From NCBI GenBank assembly GCA_013816695.1, contig JACDDZ010000003.1, positions 1 to 36,001 on the forward strand: 36,001 nucleotides of DNA, given 5' to 3'. Every line of letters starts with the position of its first letter. Position 1 is the first letter of the stretch. The DNA is from Gemmatimonadaceae bacterium. Its GTDB lineage: Bacteria > Gemmatimonadota > Gemmatimonadetes > Gemmatimonadales > Gemmatimonadaceae. Below the pieces are notes generated by a model, which was not told the DNA's origin, ran no database searches, and worked only from the letters and a program-made list of their open reading frames with translations. A program made the translations under genes and the position numbers. Shown in pieces: positions 8,503 to 18,767 of this stretch.

Positions 8503-11417
8503 CGGAAGTCAGTCTCGAGGAGAACAAGGCGCCGGTCGGCGCGGAAGGTAATTGCGATTGGTCTGGCGCCCCCGCGCACCGGACTCCAGACAGTGAGCGT
8601 GGAATAGGCAGGAATGGAGCTGCGTCTCGCCGAACCGTCAACAACAATCTCGATATCGAGCGGACGCGAAACGGGATTCGAAATCGTGGAGTACATAACT
8701 GACCGCGACGCCGGGACTCGCACCCACACGCGTGCAAATCCCTCGCTGCTCTTCCTGTCGACAAGTTCCACCGATCCACCGGAACTGAAGGTGTAAGGTC
8801 CGAAAACACGCCTGCCGTGAGGAACATACTGAATGGCGGGCTTGGTGTTCCATCCGCTCGTACCACCCGCAAATGTATAACCCACTGAATCAATCGATAT
8901 CGGATACGTGTTGGTAAGGGCGGCTGGAACGACCGGCACGGTGTTGAGAAGCAGTCCGCTGTATATGCCGGTCACGAGTCCGCGCTCGGACGCGTAGTCG
9001 CCCCAGGTGATTTTGGAATCAATCAAAGGTGACTGATCGTGGCCTGGACCGGACGCCATGTACTGAACGATGTTCACAAGCATTCGATCTGCGACAGGAT
9101 CGAGTCCTGCGCGGTTTATCAGGTCAAATCCGGTGATGAGCGTGGATCCTTTGCCGTCGAACAGTTCCGCTAATGCGATTCCTTCCAGTCCATGATCGTA
9201 GTTTGCGAGCACCGCGGCATTCCCCAGTGTGGTCGGATCGGTAATCACGAACCCATGCGTGACGGGATACACCTGCGGAAAACCAGATTTCGTTTCGTCC
9301 CAGGATGTAAAGTCTGACCAGAGAAACAGCCGGTCGCGCGTTATTCCGTCAAATACCGGATGGTTCGGTCGTTCCGGATTGACTGCCATGCCATTTCTGA
9401 AAGGACGTCCACCGGGGAAAATCTTCGGATGATCCAGCTCACCCGACTGGAGTCGGACAGGCACAGCGAGCCACGCGCCGGAGAAGTTGTGAAAATCCTG
9501 GTTCAGGATGATCAATCCACCGCCATGAGACACGAAAGTGCGAAGCCCTGCCGTGTCGCGCGTCAGTGATGCATCCCATGCATTGGCACCGATAACCAGC
9601 AGGTCGCGCGGACCGACGGCCTTGAGCGACGAAACAATTCTCGCCGAAAATCCCGCGCGCCGAAGAACGCTCACAGTCTTTCCGCGAACGTCACCCAGAA
9701 CCGTCACTCGGCGCGCAATCTCCGACCGCGCTTTTCCGAATGATTGTTGTGCAACAAATAACGAAATGTCATTGCTGGACAAAACTTCAGATCCGCGAAG
9801 AAGCTGGCCGGTCAGACGAAACATCCCTTGGGGCAGACTGGCGGAAAGGTGAATCTGTACGGATTTGCTCGATGCCGCGTAATACGCCAGGGGCGAAATT
9901 TCCTGCCTTGTGTCCTGGTAAACTTTCCCGCCCGGTCCGGTGAGCCAGTAGCGGACACTGAGGCCCGTAAGATCGCCGCCGTCCTCTGCGTCATTCACCA
10001 GGTGAACAACCGGTCGGATGGTACTCCCAGCGTAGACGTTCGGGGTCCACAGTTCCCAGCTGAGCAAAACAGGCTGATACGACACCGAGTATTGCCTGAG
10101 GATAGCCTTGGGCTTCATGTCCTCAAACCGGCTGATCCCCCACCAGTTATGAAACACGATCGTGAATGGCGTGAGGCCCGCGAGGTTGGGATTCTGTTCG
10201 CGTGTTCGCCGGTAAATTTCGATCGCCTGTCCCGCCATCCAGGCCTGGTAGCCGAGCGCGCGGGACGACTGTTCAGATTCCGGAGCGTGACCGGTCCAAT
10301 TCAGCTGTGAGTCCGGCTGCTTCGTCCCCGGCACCAGATTGAATCTTCCATCGACGCCCGTGTAGTTGCCAGTATTCTCGGTCATCGTCATGGGCTGGAC
10401 CTGATCTGAACGCCAGCAGATGTTGGGATCGCGCATCGTGTAAAAACTGAGGAACGAGTTGTAGTACCATCCCCAGTAGCGATGCAGGTCGCATATGTCG
10501 CCCTTGCGCCCGAATCCGTAACCCGCGTTCGCGATGTATAGGCGGCTGCTGTCCCACGCGTGAAGGCTGTCGTTCATTGAGCCGAGAAAACGATTTATCC
10601 CTTCGGCGCCATCCTTGAGATACGGGATCTCGGCATCTGCCTGCTCGTTCGCGAGCACATATACGAGCACACTGGGATGATTTACTAGTGGACCGATGAC
10701 TTCGCGCTTGTACCAGGCGACGCTCTCGCTCAACGGCCGGGTCGGAGCCTTGGTCGCGGATCCACCCTGCGGTGTTCCGTAATTTCCCTGGAAGAGCATC
10801 ATCCCAAGCTCGTCACATACGTCAAACCATACTTGTGAGTGGCGGGTAAGCCTGATGATGTTCACCCCGACGCTCTTGAGGTAGCGCACATACGCTTCCA
10901 CAAAGCGGCGGTTCTCTTCCAGCGAATCAGGGATGTTTCGTTCCGGAGGATTGATGGCATTTCCACGCAGAAAAACAGGTCGTCCATTCAGCAAAATCCG
11001 GCCGTTCAGCGAAGTCGCGTTCCGGAACCCGAAACGAACGCGGCGAACAATTCCATCGACGCCTGCTCCCACGCGCACAGTCACGACATAAAGCGCTGGC
11101 AACTGAGGACTCCACTCCCGCGGATGCAGCCCGGTAACGCTCCCGGACGCTCGCCCGACGCCGTCGCCCGATACATTCAGTTTTCCGATCTCTCCGGCCC
11201 AGAGAGTACTCGAATCCAGAGTGCTTACAATGGACGCGATTACCGGGGCGCCGTTCAATGATGCCGGTGATGGCGTATTCAGCTCCAGGCGGACGCTGTT
11301 CTGGTCGCTGAATGCCAGGAGCTCGGGGTGAGCCTCCGAAGTTTGTGCCTCCACGATCAGTGCCGGCAGAATCGACGCCACAAGGATCATGAGAATGACT
11401 CGGGTCCGTGCGATCAC
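8499..11417 (-). CDS. GH2-type glycosidase with an amidotransferase-like domain
   Basis: The 972-aa product starts with a GTG that follows the stop of the previous gene directly; GGAAGAAG lies just upstream. Residues 1-24 are a signal peptide (ending VEAQ), so it should be periplasmic. The usual GH2 N-terminal sugar-binding domain is missing or very reduced: an Ig-like segment (about 28-132) leads straight into the TIM barrel (about 138-450). YVLANEQAD gives the acid/base candidate Glu258 and MTMTENTG the nucleophile candidate Glu347. After a beta-sandwich (about 455-560) comes a Rossmann-like segment (about 570-790) with LLVIGANAW and HGGGLIILNQDFH, similar to the class I amidotransferase-like domains of some beta-galactosidases. 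The C-terminal 150 residues are beta-rich. Substrate is unknown; beta-galactosidase or beta-glucuronidase are possible. Confidence 0.82.
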   Translation of the reverse strand: MIARTRVILMILVASILPALIVEAQTSEAHPELLAFSDQNSVRLELNTPSPASLNGAPVIASIVSTLDSSTLWAGEIGKLNVSGDGVGRASGSVTGLHPREWSPQLPALYVVTVRVGAGVDGIVRRVRFGFRNATSLNGRILLNGRPVFLRGNAINPPERNIPDSLEENRRFVEAYVRYLKSVGVNIIRLTRHSQVWFDVCDELGMMLFQGNYGTPQGGSATKAPTRPLSESVAWYKREVIGPLVNHPSVLVYVLANEQADAEIPYLKDGAEGINRFLGSMNDSLHAWDSSRLYIANAGYGFGRKGDICDLHRYWGWYYNSFLSFYTMRDPNICWRSDQVQPMTMTENTGNYTGVDGRFNLVPGTKQPDSQLNWTGHAPESEQSSRALGYQAWMAGQAIEIYRRTREQNPNLAGLTPFTIVFHNWWGISRFEDMKPKAILRQYSVSYQPVLLSWELWTPNVYAGSTIRPVVHLVNDAEDGGDLTGLSVRYWLTGPGGKVYQDTRQEISPLAYYAASSKSVQIHLSASLPQGMFRLTGQLLRGSEVLSSNDISLFVAQQSFGKARSEIARRVTVLGDVRGKTVSVLRRAGFSARIVSSLKAVGPRDLLVIGANAWDASLTRDTAGLRTFVSHGGGLIILNQDFHNFSGAWLAVPVRLQSGELDHPKIFPGGRPFRNGMAVNPERPNHPVFDGITRDRLFLWSDFTSWDETKSGFPQVYPVTHGFVITDPTTLGNAAVLANYDHGLEGIALAELFDGKGSTLITGFDLINRAGLDPVADRMLVNIVQYMASGPGHDQSPLIDSKITWGDYASERGLVTGIYSGLLLNTVPVVPAALTNTYPISIDSVGYTFAGGTSGWNTKPAIQYVPHGRRVFGPYTFSSGGSVELVDRKSSEGFARVWVRVPASRSVMYSTISNPVSRPLDIEIVVDGSARRSSIPAYSTLTVWSPVRGGARPIAITFRADRRLVLLETDFR

Positions 11418-14030
11418 TTACTTCTTCCGGACATGTATGCCGTTGAGAATTGCCTTTCCCTTTCGCGTGCTGAATTTGATGTCGATTCCCTGCCCGTCTT
11501 TCGCAGAAACACCGCTATTGATGATGACCGCACGCGCGAGCCCGTACCGGGCGGCGAGATCCAGGTCGTTCACGACCGCGCGGCCGTTGGCTGTCACTGA
11601 AAAAATTCGCTCGCCGGGTTTTGCGTCCGGCTCGGCGAAGAGCAGCTGTAGATCATAGTCTCCGTCGGGAAGGTCAAACCGGTACGAGACTATTCCAGAG
11701 TGGTAGGTAAAAAAGAGCGGTGTGTCAGGCGAATCCTTGATTGCAAGATCCTTGTCGAAGATGCGTGCCTCGCCGCCGGAATATCCGAAATCCCCTGTTC
11801 TGTATTCCTGATCCCCCTCCCACACCGGACCGCTGGGTTGGGCATACTGTGCCTTTCCGCCGACATTCACCGCAATTTCCCGAACTGTCGCGGCCGCATC
11901 ATTCAGTCGCGGGGGTCGCAGCGTGAACTCAATTTCCATCCGGTCACTGACGGTCTTGGTGCCTCCAACTCCGCGCGCGGCAACCTTGTTTTGCCCGGAG
12001 GCAAAATGAACTTCCCATGTGGCGCGATGCACGTCGTCCGGGGATTTGACGCCCTGCGAAGTTCCGTTTACCAACAACTCCACGCGCGGGAGATTTGAAT
12101 AAACGTCGATCGGTTGTGTCTCAGCCAATCCTAGCCGCCGGTTCCATCCGCGACTCGCGATGTAGACCATTGGAGCCGGATTCCAGTTCGCCTTGTAAAG
12201 GTAGTAAGCATCCTTTGGCGTTCTATCCCAGGTCTCGAGTCCTTTCTGGTTCATGTATGGTATGGATCCGCCCGTCTCTGGCTGGGAAAAATCGAACTGG
12301 CTCCATACTGCCGTTCCGGCAAGCCAGGAACGGGAGTTGATCTGGCGCAGATATGACTCGTGAAAGCGGCGCATCCAGGTGCCGCTGAAATCGAAACGCT
12401 CTGGCGCGAGTGAATTCACGCGCGCATCATCCTCCGCGCCATATTCACTCACGAACATTATTTCCGAAGGCCGCGCTGCGTGGCGCCGGTCAAGTTGCTT
12501 TCCAAAGTCCTCGAACAGTCCGCTGTACCAACCACTATAAATGTTCTGCCCCAGGACTCCGGTGATCCTGGAGACTCCGGACGTGTCGTAGTCGCCACTG
12601 CCGTGGACAGCCATTGTTGTTACGCGGGTCGGGTCGTCCGCTCGCGCGACGCTGTCAAGCAGGGAGGCAAAGCGGCGAACACTTTCCATGTACCTGGCAT
12701 CGGCCTGCTTCCTGATACGGAAACCCTCCGGGCTCCAGAGAAACACCTCGTTCATCATGCCCCACATGATCAGGCTGGGGTGATTGAAGTGCTGCTGTAT
12801 CATCTCCTTCAACATTCTCACCGCGTTAGCGGCGAATTCCGGCCCGGGCGTCACATAGTTCACGACGGGAATCTCTTCCCAGATCAACAGGCCCAGACTG
12901 TCCGCGGCCGCAAGAACAGCGGGATCCTGGGGATAGTGAGCAAGCCTGACAAAATTCGCCCCCATGTCCTTGATCGAGCGCATGTCTCGCTCATGCAATG
13001 AATCACTGAGCGCTGAGCCGAGCCCCTGATAGTCCTGATGCCGGTTGGTTCCGCGAAGCAGGAGCTTTTTTCCATTGAGCAAAAAGCCCCGCTGGGGATC
13101 AAACTCGTACCATCGAAAACCCACTCGACTCTCGACACGGTCAAACACCAACTCTCCCTGACTGAGGTCCGTGCGGATTGTGTAGAGATACGGATTATCC
13201 GGCGACCATAATCGCGGGCGCGAAATCGCGCGCAGCGTGTCCTCCCACTGCACCGAGGCCCCTGCCTGAACAGTTATTCTAATTCCGTGTTCAGCGACGC
13301 TGGTTCCCCTCGCATCATGAAGACTGTTCCTGATGGCAACCGCTCTCTCTGAGGCGCCATCGTTCCGCACCGAACCGTGCAGCATGACCACGCCGCTCGC
13401 GCTCGGTGTCGATGCGTACACTTCGGTCGCGCCGTAGTCCGAAAACGCAACATGCACAGGATCGGTTGCTATGAGCGAGACGTTCCGGTAGATCCCGCCG
13501 TACAGTGCGAATCCGACCGAGAGCGGAGGAATGAATGGATTGTGGCTGTTGTCCACCTGCACGGCAATGACATTCGAATTCGCGGCGCCGTCAAAGCGGA
13601 GCTGATCTGTGATATCGATCGTGAATCCGGTGTACCCCCCCTTGTGCTCGCCCACAAACGCGCCGTTTACATAAACAACGGCGACCTGGTTCACTCCCTC
13701 GAATTGCAGAAAGATCCGCTTTCCCTTGAGTGAGCCGGGTAAAGCGAGGTGCTTGCGATACCATCCGATGCCGCGGCGATACCCCGGTTGATCGTCGAAG
13801 GGATCAAGGCTATTCCATGTATGCGGCAGCGAAATGGCTGACCATGCGCTGTCCGGAAATGACGGCTTTTCCGCGAACTGGACACCATCAGGGAAAAACA
13901 GCCAATCCGCGTCTATCCTGTAGCTGACGCGCGGACTTCCCGCCGGGGATTGTGCCCGGGCGGGAGCCGCATGGATCGCTAGTGTCGCCGATAAAGCAGC
14001 GAGAAGTGCGCGCCGCAAAATGTGCTTCAC
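11418..14030 (-). CDS. GH2 glycosidase (beta-galactosidase/glucuronidase type) with C-terminal malectin-like domain
   Basis: The 870-aa product begins at a GTG with a signal peptide ending near APARAQS (residue 27). It has the full GH2 order: sugar-binding domain (about 35-190, SLPHTWNSLDPF, YVNGAFVGEHKGGYTGF), Ig-like domain (about 190-310) and TIM barrel (about 310-620). The catalytic acid/base is Glu428 in MWGMMNEVFLW and the nucleophile Glu529 in FVSEYGAED; RGTNRHQDYQG is the typical barrel entry. A second beta-sandwich follows, and residues about 715-868 (INVGGKAQYAQP-like start, GDYDLQLLFAEP, FSVTANGRAVVNDLDL) resemble a malectin/CBM57-type carbohydrate-binding domain. It is periplasmic or surface-exposed. 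GH2 covers galactosidases, glucuronidases and others, so the exact substrate is open. Confidence 0.9.
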   Translation of the reverse strand: MKHILRRALLAALSATLAIHAAPARAQSPAGSPRVSYRIDADWLFFPDGVQFAEKPSFPDSAWSAISLPHTWNSLDPFDDQPGYRRGIGWYRKHLALPGSLKGKRIFLQFEGVNQVAVVYVNGAFVGEHKGGYTGFTIDITDQLRFDGAANSNVIAVQVDNSHNPFIPPLSVGFALYGGIYRNVSLIATDPVHVAFSDYGATEVYASTPSASGVVMLHGSVRNDGASERAVAIRNSLHDARGTSVAEHGIRITVQAGASVQWEDTLRAISRPRLWSPDNPYLYTIRTDLSQGELVFDRVESRVGFRWYEFDPQRGFLLNGKKLLLRGTNRHQDYQGLGSALSDSLHERDMRSIKDMGANFVRLAHYPQDPAVLAAADSLGLLIWEEIPVVNYVTPGPEFAANAVRMLKEMIQQHFNHPSLIMWGMMNEVFLWSPEGFRIRKQADARYMESVRRFASLLDSVARADDPTRVTTMAVHGSGDYDTSGVSRITGVLGQNIYSGWYSGLFEDFGKQLDRRHAARPSEIMFVSEYGAEDDARVNSLAPERFDFSGTWMRRFHESYLRQINSRSWLAGTAVWSQFDFSQPETGGSIPYMNQKGLETWDRTPKDAYYLYKANWNPAPMVYIASRGWNRRLGLAETQPIDVYSNLPRVELLVNGTSQGVKSPDDVHRATWEVHFASGQNKVAARGVGGTKTVSDRMEIEFTLRPPRLNDAAATVREIAVNVGGKAQYAQPSGPVWEGDQEYRTGDFGYSGGEARIFDKDLAIKDSPDTPLFFTYHSGIVSYRFDLPDGDYDLQLLFAEPDAKPGERIFSVTANGRAVVNDLDLAARYGLARAVIINSGVSAKDGQGIDIKFSTRKGKAILNGIHVRKK

Positions 14031-14054
14031 GCGTGAGCGGAAGTGGCGCTGTCT

Positions 14055-15677
14055 TTAGAAACCCGGATTCTGCGCCATAGGCCGTCCGGTATTTGCATCA
14101 ATGACGCTCTGAGGAATCGGATAAAGAGTGTCGCGAGCGACAATGTTCGGCCCGGCAAGCAGGTTCATCGCTTTGGTACGAGTGAGCCATGTACCCGTGC
14201 GAAGTAATGTGTATCTGCGTTGCTCCTCGGTTACCAATTCACGCGAGCGCTCATCCAGGATGAAAGCCATTGTCACCTGCGCAGGAGTAATCGCGGATGC
14301 TCCCGCGCGCAGTCTTACGACGTTGAGCGCGGCCGCGGCTTCAGTCGTTTTTCCAAGCTTGAGTTTCGCCTCCGCAAGCAGCAGATAGGTTTCCGCCAGA
14401 CGCAGGTAAGGCTGATCGCCAAACTGCGGATCAATGAGAACATTGGCCGGATCCACCCAGTCCCACTTCTTTGTGCTCGGCCAGTTGGGCTGGCTCAATT
14501 TCTCGACGCCGGTGTTGAGAAACAGCGTGTCTCCGAGTTTCTTGCCGGCCGGAAGGCTCGATGCAAGATTGTAAATGTAGAAGCGGCGAATGGTGAACTT
14601 CTGTCCACGGTCGTCGTTTGGCTCGTACAGGTTGATCGCCGCGCGGGTGATTCCCAGCCGGCCAATCCCGCGTCCTCCATTCTCGGCCGCTACCTGCATT
14701 CCAGGATTGGTGTAGTAGCGTGTGACCCAGGTGCGGCGCATGATGTTGCCGCCACCGCCGGCCACGTTTTGCTGCAGCTCGAGCGCCCACAATACTTCGG
14801 TGTTTCCCTGGTTGCGATTGACGTTTCCGTCAATGAACTGGTCCAGGAAAGGAACCCCAGGCTGAGTCGCCTGGACACCATATCGCTTGGTGATGAGGGA
14901 GTACTGGGCGCTTCCAATGACAGCCTGCGCCTCGGTTTCGGCATTGGCCAGCTGATCGGTTGCGAGGTAAAGCTCGGCGAGATAATGCTGCGCAACTGCC
15001 TTCACAAGCTTGCCTGGATTGGTCGACGTCGCTGGAAGGTTCTGCTCCGCATACAGCAGGTCTTCTTCCATCTGCTTCCGCACCTGCGCTCTCGGCGCCC
15101 GTTCCCAGTCGTTGCGAATGGTTTCACCGGAAGATTCCGTGAGATTAAGAGGGACGTCGCCCCACATGTAAGTCAGATGGCGGTAGGCCCATGCGCGAAT
15201 GAGTCTTGCTTCGGCAACAACACGCTTGTGATCGGAGTCAGACCATTTAACCGCAGGATTTTCGGCCCGGGTAATGATGGTATTTGACGCATTAATCGTC
15301 TGGTAAAGCCACTGCCATACTACTCGAAGCTGATCGTCGAGCGGAGTGTTAAAGACGGTCCAGAAGTGAATGATGTTTTCGGTATCAGGAGCGAGATACA
15401 TTCCGAACGCGTTGTCAACGCCGCCGGTCATCGTGGTGTTCATGATGGCGTTGTTGTCATTTCCGCGCCCAAAACGTTCGCGGCGGACGTTGTAGTAGAG
15501 CCCGTTTAACCCCGCCTCGAAACCGGCGAGATCAGTGTACAGGTTGTCCGCGACCAGAATTCCGGCGGGAACTTCCGTCAGTTGTTCCTGATTGCAGCTG
15601 CTCGAAAGCAGAGCGATGGCTCCGATGATTCCGAGCGCCGACAAACGCCGGAACAGGGTCAGTGGATTATTCAGCAT
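14055..15677 (-). CDS. susD: SusD/RagB-family glycan-binding lipoprotein
   Basis: Using the ATG at 15677 the product is 540 aa. A lipoprotein signal ends in LLSSSC at about residues 23-28, so it should be anchored in the outer membrane facing outward. GFEAGLNGLYYNVRR, ARLIRAWAYRHLTYMWGDVPL, HYLAELYLATDQLANAE, LLLAEAKLKLG and ALNVVRLRAG are characteristic of the TPR-like SusD fold, and the end PMAQNPGF is typical. It would capture oligosaccharide and act as the lid of the SusC pore encoded just upstream. The chosen start has GGGAA 7 nt upstream; an ATG at 15710, 5 nt after the susC stop, would add 11 polar residues ahead of the signal peptide and looks less likely. Confidence 0.93.
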   Translation of the reverse strand: MLNNPLTLFRRLSALGIIGAIALLSSSCNQEQLTEVPAGILVADNLYTDLAGFEAGLNGLYYNVRRERFGRGNDNNAIMNTTMTGGVDNAFGMYLAPDTENIIHFWTVFNTPLDDQLRVVWQWLYQTINASNTIITRAENPAVKWSDSDHKRVVAEARLIRAWAYRHLTYMWGDVPLNLTESSGETIRNDWERAPRAQVRKQMEEDLLYAEQNLPATSTNPGKLVKAVAQHYLAELYLATDQLANAETEAQAVIGSAQYSLITKRYGVQATQPGVPFLDQFIDGNVNRNQGNTEVLWALELQQNVAGGGGNIMRRTWVTRYYTNPGMQVAAENGGRGIGRLGITRAAINLYEPNDDRGQKFTIRRFYIYNLASSLPAGKKLGDTLFLNTGVEKLSQPNWPSTKKWDWVDPANVLIDPQFGDQPYLRLAETYLLLAEAKLKLGKTTEAAAALNVVRLRAGASAITPAQVTMAFILDERSRELVTEEQRRYTLLRTGTWLTRTKAMNLLAGPNIVARDTLYPIPQSVIDANTGRPMAQNPGF

Positions 15678-15715
15678 TAGTGATTTCCCGTATTCGTTGT
15701 TGGACGTCATGTATG

Positions 15716-18691
15716 TCAGAATTTGAAGTCGAGGCCGGCGATCACGCTCTTTTCGAGCGGGACTGCCCGCTGATTATCCAGTTCCGGGTCAAGCCCGCTC
15801 CACTTCGTGCTCGTCCAGAGATTCCGGCCGTTGAGATAAATTTTTGCCGATTGCGCTCCTATCCGGCTCCCAAAGGAACCGGGAAGCGTGTAGGAGATCG
15901 AAAGATCCCTGAGTCTCATAAAGCTTGCGTTCTCATAAAAGTCCACGCCCAGAGGATTGCTTCCGCCACCCTGCGTCTCGTTGATGTTGGACGGATACGT
16001 ATTGATCGGATTCGTGGGACTCCAGTAGTTCAGCAGAATGATATTGCGGCGAACTTCCGCCTGGGTTTGCGTGCTTCCGAGCAGGGGGTTCACTCGCGTG
16101 ATTCCCTGGACGGATACGAGATATCCGCTGATGCTGAGTGGACCCATCTTGACCGTGTTTGTAAACCCGGCTGTGTAGCGCGGCTCGAGATTCCCGATGA
16201 AAGTGCGATCGGCCGGATCGATCTTGCCGTCTCCGTTCACGTCCAACACGCGAACGTCCCCGGGTTTGGCCGTTGGCTGCGCTGAACTTTTTATGTCATC
16301 GGTGAGCTGAAATATTCCGTTGAACTTGTAGGCGTAGTTCACGTCGATCGGATGACCTATGAACCATCCGTTCAGAATGTCATTCACTTGATTGCCATAC
16401 AGGTCCACGATCTTGTTACGATTGTGGGAGTAAGCAAAATCGCTTCTCCAGGAAAATGTTCCGCGTGAGAGGTTAAGCGTTGAAAGTTGCAGCTCGACGC
16501 CGCGATTTTCCGTCTTGCCGATGTTCTGCAGGACCGAAGTGATTCCGTGCACCGAAGAAATCGCCCGGCGAAGCAGGAGGTCATGAGTGCGTCTTGTGTA
16601 GCTTTCCACTGAACCCGTCACCCTGTCCTGGCCGAAACTGAAATCAGCGCCGAAATTGGACGACACGGTTGTTTCCCATCGAAGGTCGGGGTTTCCGAGT
16701 GTCGTGGGGATGTATCCTGGTGCCGTGGTCGCTCCATTGAGATACGACCGATCGTCCAGCTGCGAGAGAGTCTGATATGGGCGCACGGCCTGGTTGCCGT
16801 TCTTTCCATTTGAATACCGCAGCTTGAGAGTAGGAATGCGGTTCGCAAGCGGCCAGAAGGATTCGTTGGAAATGTTCCAGGCCAATGCCAGTGACGGAAA
16901 GGTCCCGTACTTGTGATTCCTGCCAAACCCGGAGAAACCGTCACGACGCGACGTAAATGTCGCCAGGTACCGGTCGGCAAAACTGTAGTTCAGGCGACCC
17001 ATCGTTGACGTGAGCACCGACTGCACCGAGCTCCGCTGCGATTGAACCAGCAGGGCGACGTTAGCCTGATAATAGGACAACACGTCGTTCGGGAATCCCG
17101 TAGCAGTGAGAGTATCTCCTCTAAGCGCGCTGTGAGCAGTACTTCCAAGAAGGGTTACTCCGAACTTACTGCGGCCGAAATCGCGATCAAACTTTACGAT
17201 ATTTTCAACCGTCCAGTCATTTCGCTCGGAGTTTTGAATCTGCGCGCGACCCTGGATCTGCGCGCCAGTGCGAGTGTCTCTTCCATAGTAGTTGCCCAAA
17301 TCGCGGTTGCCGATGTCCAGGCCAGCATTCAGCCGGTACGAAAGTCCCTGCACGGGTAACTGGACCTGCAGGTAGTTGGTCGTGAAAAGACGCTTTTCGA
17401 CATCCCGGCTTTTCGCCAACAGTCCCTGTAATGGATTTGCCCAGAAAAGGTCTTCCGGCCAGGGATAAACTGTCAGCGCACCGCTGGCATCATAGGCCGA
17501 AGTGAGAGGATTCATGAAGAACGCATCAGAAAAGTTTGCCGAAATTCCCGAGCGGTCGGCCCATGAATACTGGCTGTTCGTGCCGAGGCGAACCCGATTG
17601 AACACCTTTTGGTCGAGATTGATCCGACCTGTATATCGCTTGAACTCGTCGTTTATCGCGATCCCGTTGACGTTCAACGCTGCGCCGGAGAGATAGTATT
17701 TCGTATCCTCATTGCCGCCGGACAATCCGACCTGATTTTGCGTCTGCCGACCGACATGGCTGGCCAGATCCACCCAGTCGGTTGACTGGCCCGCCTTGGA
17801 CATAGCAAGCTCCGAGGCTGTCAGCGCAGTTTCACAGTTTACTCCGCCCTTCAGGCGCTGGCACTTATATGCTGCGAACTCCGCGCCGGTCATCAGATGA
17901 GGCACGTTCGAAATGCGCTGTGATCCGGTGTATCCCGAGTAGGAGAACCCGGGCTTCCCCGGCTTCCCCTGTTTGGTTGTAACGATGAGCACCCCGTTTG
18001 AGCCCCGCGACCCGTAGATCGCGGTTGCCGACGCGTCCTTCAACACGCTTATGGACTCGACGTCGTTTTGGTTAAGCGCCGAAAGCGGCCCGTCATACGG
18101 GATGCCATCCACTACGACAAGCGGCGATACGCTGGCGGAAATCGAGCTCCGTCCACGCACCAGTGTGGAAATTCCCGGTTCTGCTCCGCCCCGGGTCGTC
18201 GTAACGGAGATTCCCGGAACCGATCCTTCCAGGGCCTGGATCAGACTCACATTGGGTTTCCCCTCAAGCTTGTCCTGCGGCACTGATGCAACCGAGCCCG
18301 TTATATCGCTGCGAGTCTGTGTGCCGTAGCCAATGACAACAACTTCCGACAGGGCGACAGCGGTCTTCACCAGTTGAACGGTTACGCTGGTTATTCCATT
18401 CAATGCCACGGTTTGCCGAACGAATCCAATGCGCGAAACCAAAAGCGAAGCGCCGGCATTTGGGACCGTAATCGAGAATTGTCCATCGTCGTTTGTCTGC
18501 GTCCCGGCCGTCGTTCCCTGCACGACAACGTTGGCAGCGGGAATAGGCCCGCTTCCGTCGGCCGCGACGACCCGTCCCCGGATCAACACCTGCTGCGCCG
18601 CAACCTTGCTTGCGGCGGCGAAGCAGCCGATTCCAAGCACCACGATTATAAGCTTATTCAAGAACCGTAAACTCCTCATACGTTGTCTCAT
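15716..18691 (-). CDS. susC: SusC/RagA-family TonB-dependent outer-membrane transporter
   Basis: From the ATG at 18691 the product is 991 aa with a signal peptide ending near KVAAQ. A carboxypeptidase-like regulatory domain follows (IRGRVVAADGSGPIPAANV, then TAGTQTNDDGQFSI), then the plug with EVVVIGYGTQTRSDITGSVA, VVVDGIPYDG and LKDASATAIYGSRGSNGV, which are hallmark SusC signatures. The rest is the 22-strand barrel, ending in LEKSVIAGLDFKF with a terminal aromatic. It imports oligosaccharides into the periplasm using TonB energy. An ATG at 18745 would add 18 residues before the signal peptide, so the later start is preferred; neither has a clear ribosome site. It sits 22-76 nt downstream of the unassigned glycosidase and directly before susD. 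Confidence 0.95.
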   Translation of the reverse strand: MRQRMRSLRFLNKLIIVVLGIGCFAAASKVAAQQVLIRGRVVAADGSGPIPAANVVVQGTTAGTQTNDDGQFSITVPNAGASLLVSRIGFVRQTVALNGITSVTVQLVKTAVALSEVVVIGYGTQTRSDITGSVASVPQDKLEGKPNVSLIQALEGSVPGISVTTTRGGAEPGISTLVRGRSSISASVSPLVVVDGIPYDGPLSALNQNDVESISVLKDASATAIYGSRGSNGVLIVTTKQGKPGKPGFSYSGYTGSQRISNVPHLMTGAEFAAYKCQRLKGGVNCETALTASELAMSKAGQSTDWVDLASHVGRQTQNQVGLSGGNEDTKYYLSGAALNVNGIAINDEFKRYTGRINLDQKVFNRVRLGTNSQYSWADRSGISANFSDAFFMNPLTSAYDASGALTVYPWPEDLFWANPLQGLLAKSRDVEKRLFTTNYLQVQLPVQGLSYRLNAGLDIGNRDLGNYYGRDTRTGAQIQGRAQIQNSERNDWTVENIVKFDRDFGRSKFGVTLLGSTAHSALRGDTLTATGFPNDVLSYYQANVALLVQSQRSSVQSVLTSTMGRLNYSFADRYLATFTSRRDGFSGFGRNHKYGTFPSLALAWNISNESFWPLANRIPTLKLRYSNGKNGNQAVRPYQTLSQLDDRSYLNGATTAPGYIPTTLGNPDLRWETTVSSNFGADFSFGQDRVTGSVESYTRRTHDLLLRRAISSVHGITSVLQNIGKTENRGVELQLSTLNLSRGTFSWRSDFAYSHNRNKIVDLYGNQVNDILNGWFIGHPIDVNYAYKFNGIFQLTDDIKSSAQPTAKPGDVRVLDVNGDGKIDPADRTFIGNLEPRYTAGFTNTVKMGPLSISGYLVSVQGITRVNPLLGSTQTQAEVRRNIILLNYWSPTNPINTYPSNINETQGGGSNPLGVDFYENASFMRLRDLSISYTLPGSFGSRIGAQSAKIYLNGRNLWTSTKWSGLDPELDNQRAVPLEKSVIAGLDFKF

Positions 18692-18767
18692 GTTGTGAAA
18701 GTTTGACTGCGCCAGACCCATTGGACCGGCATCTTGTTGTTTCATTTATGCCCGAAAATGTGGCGTG

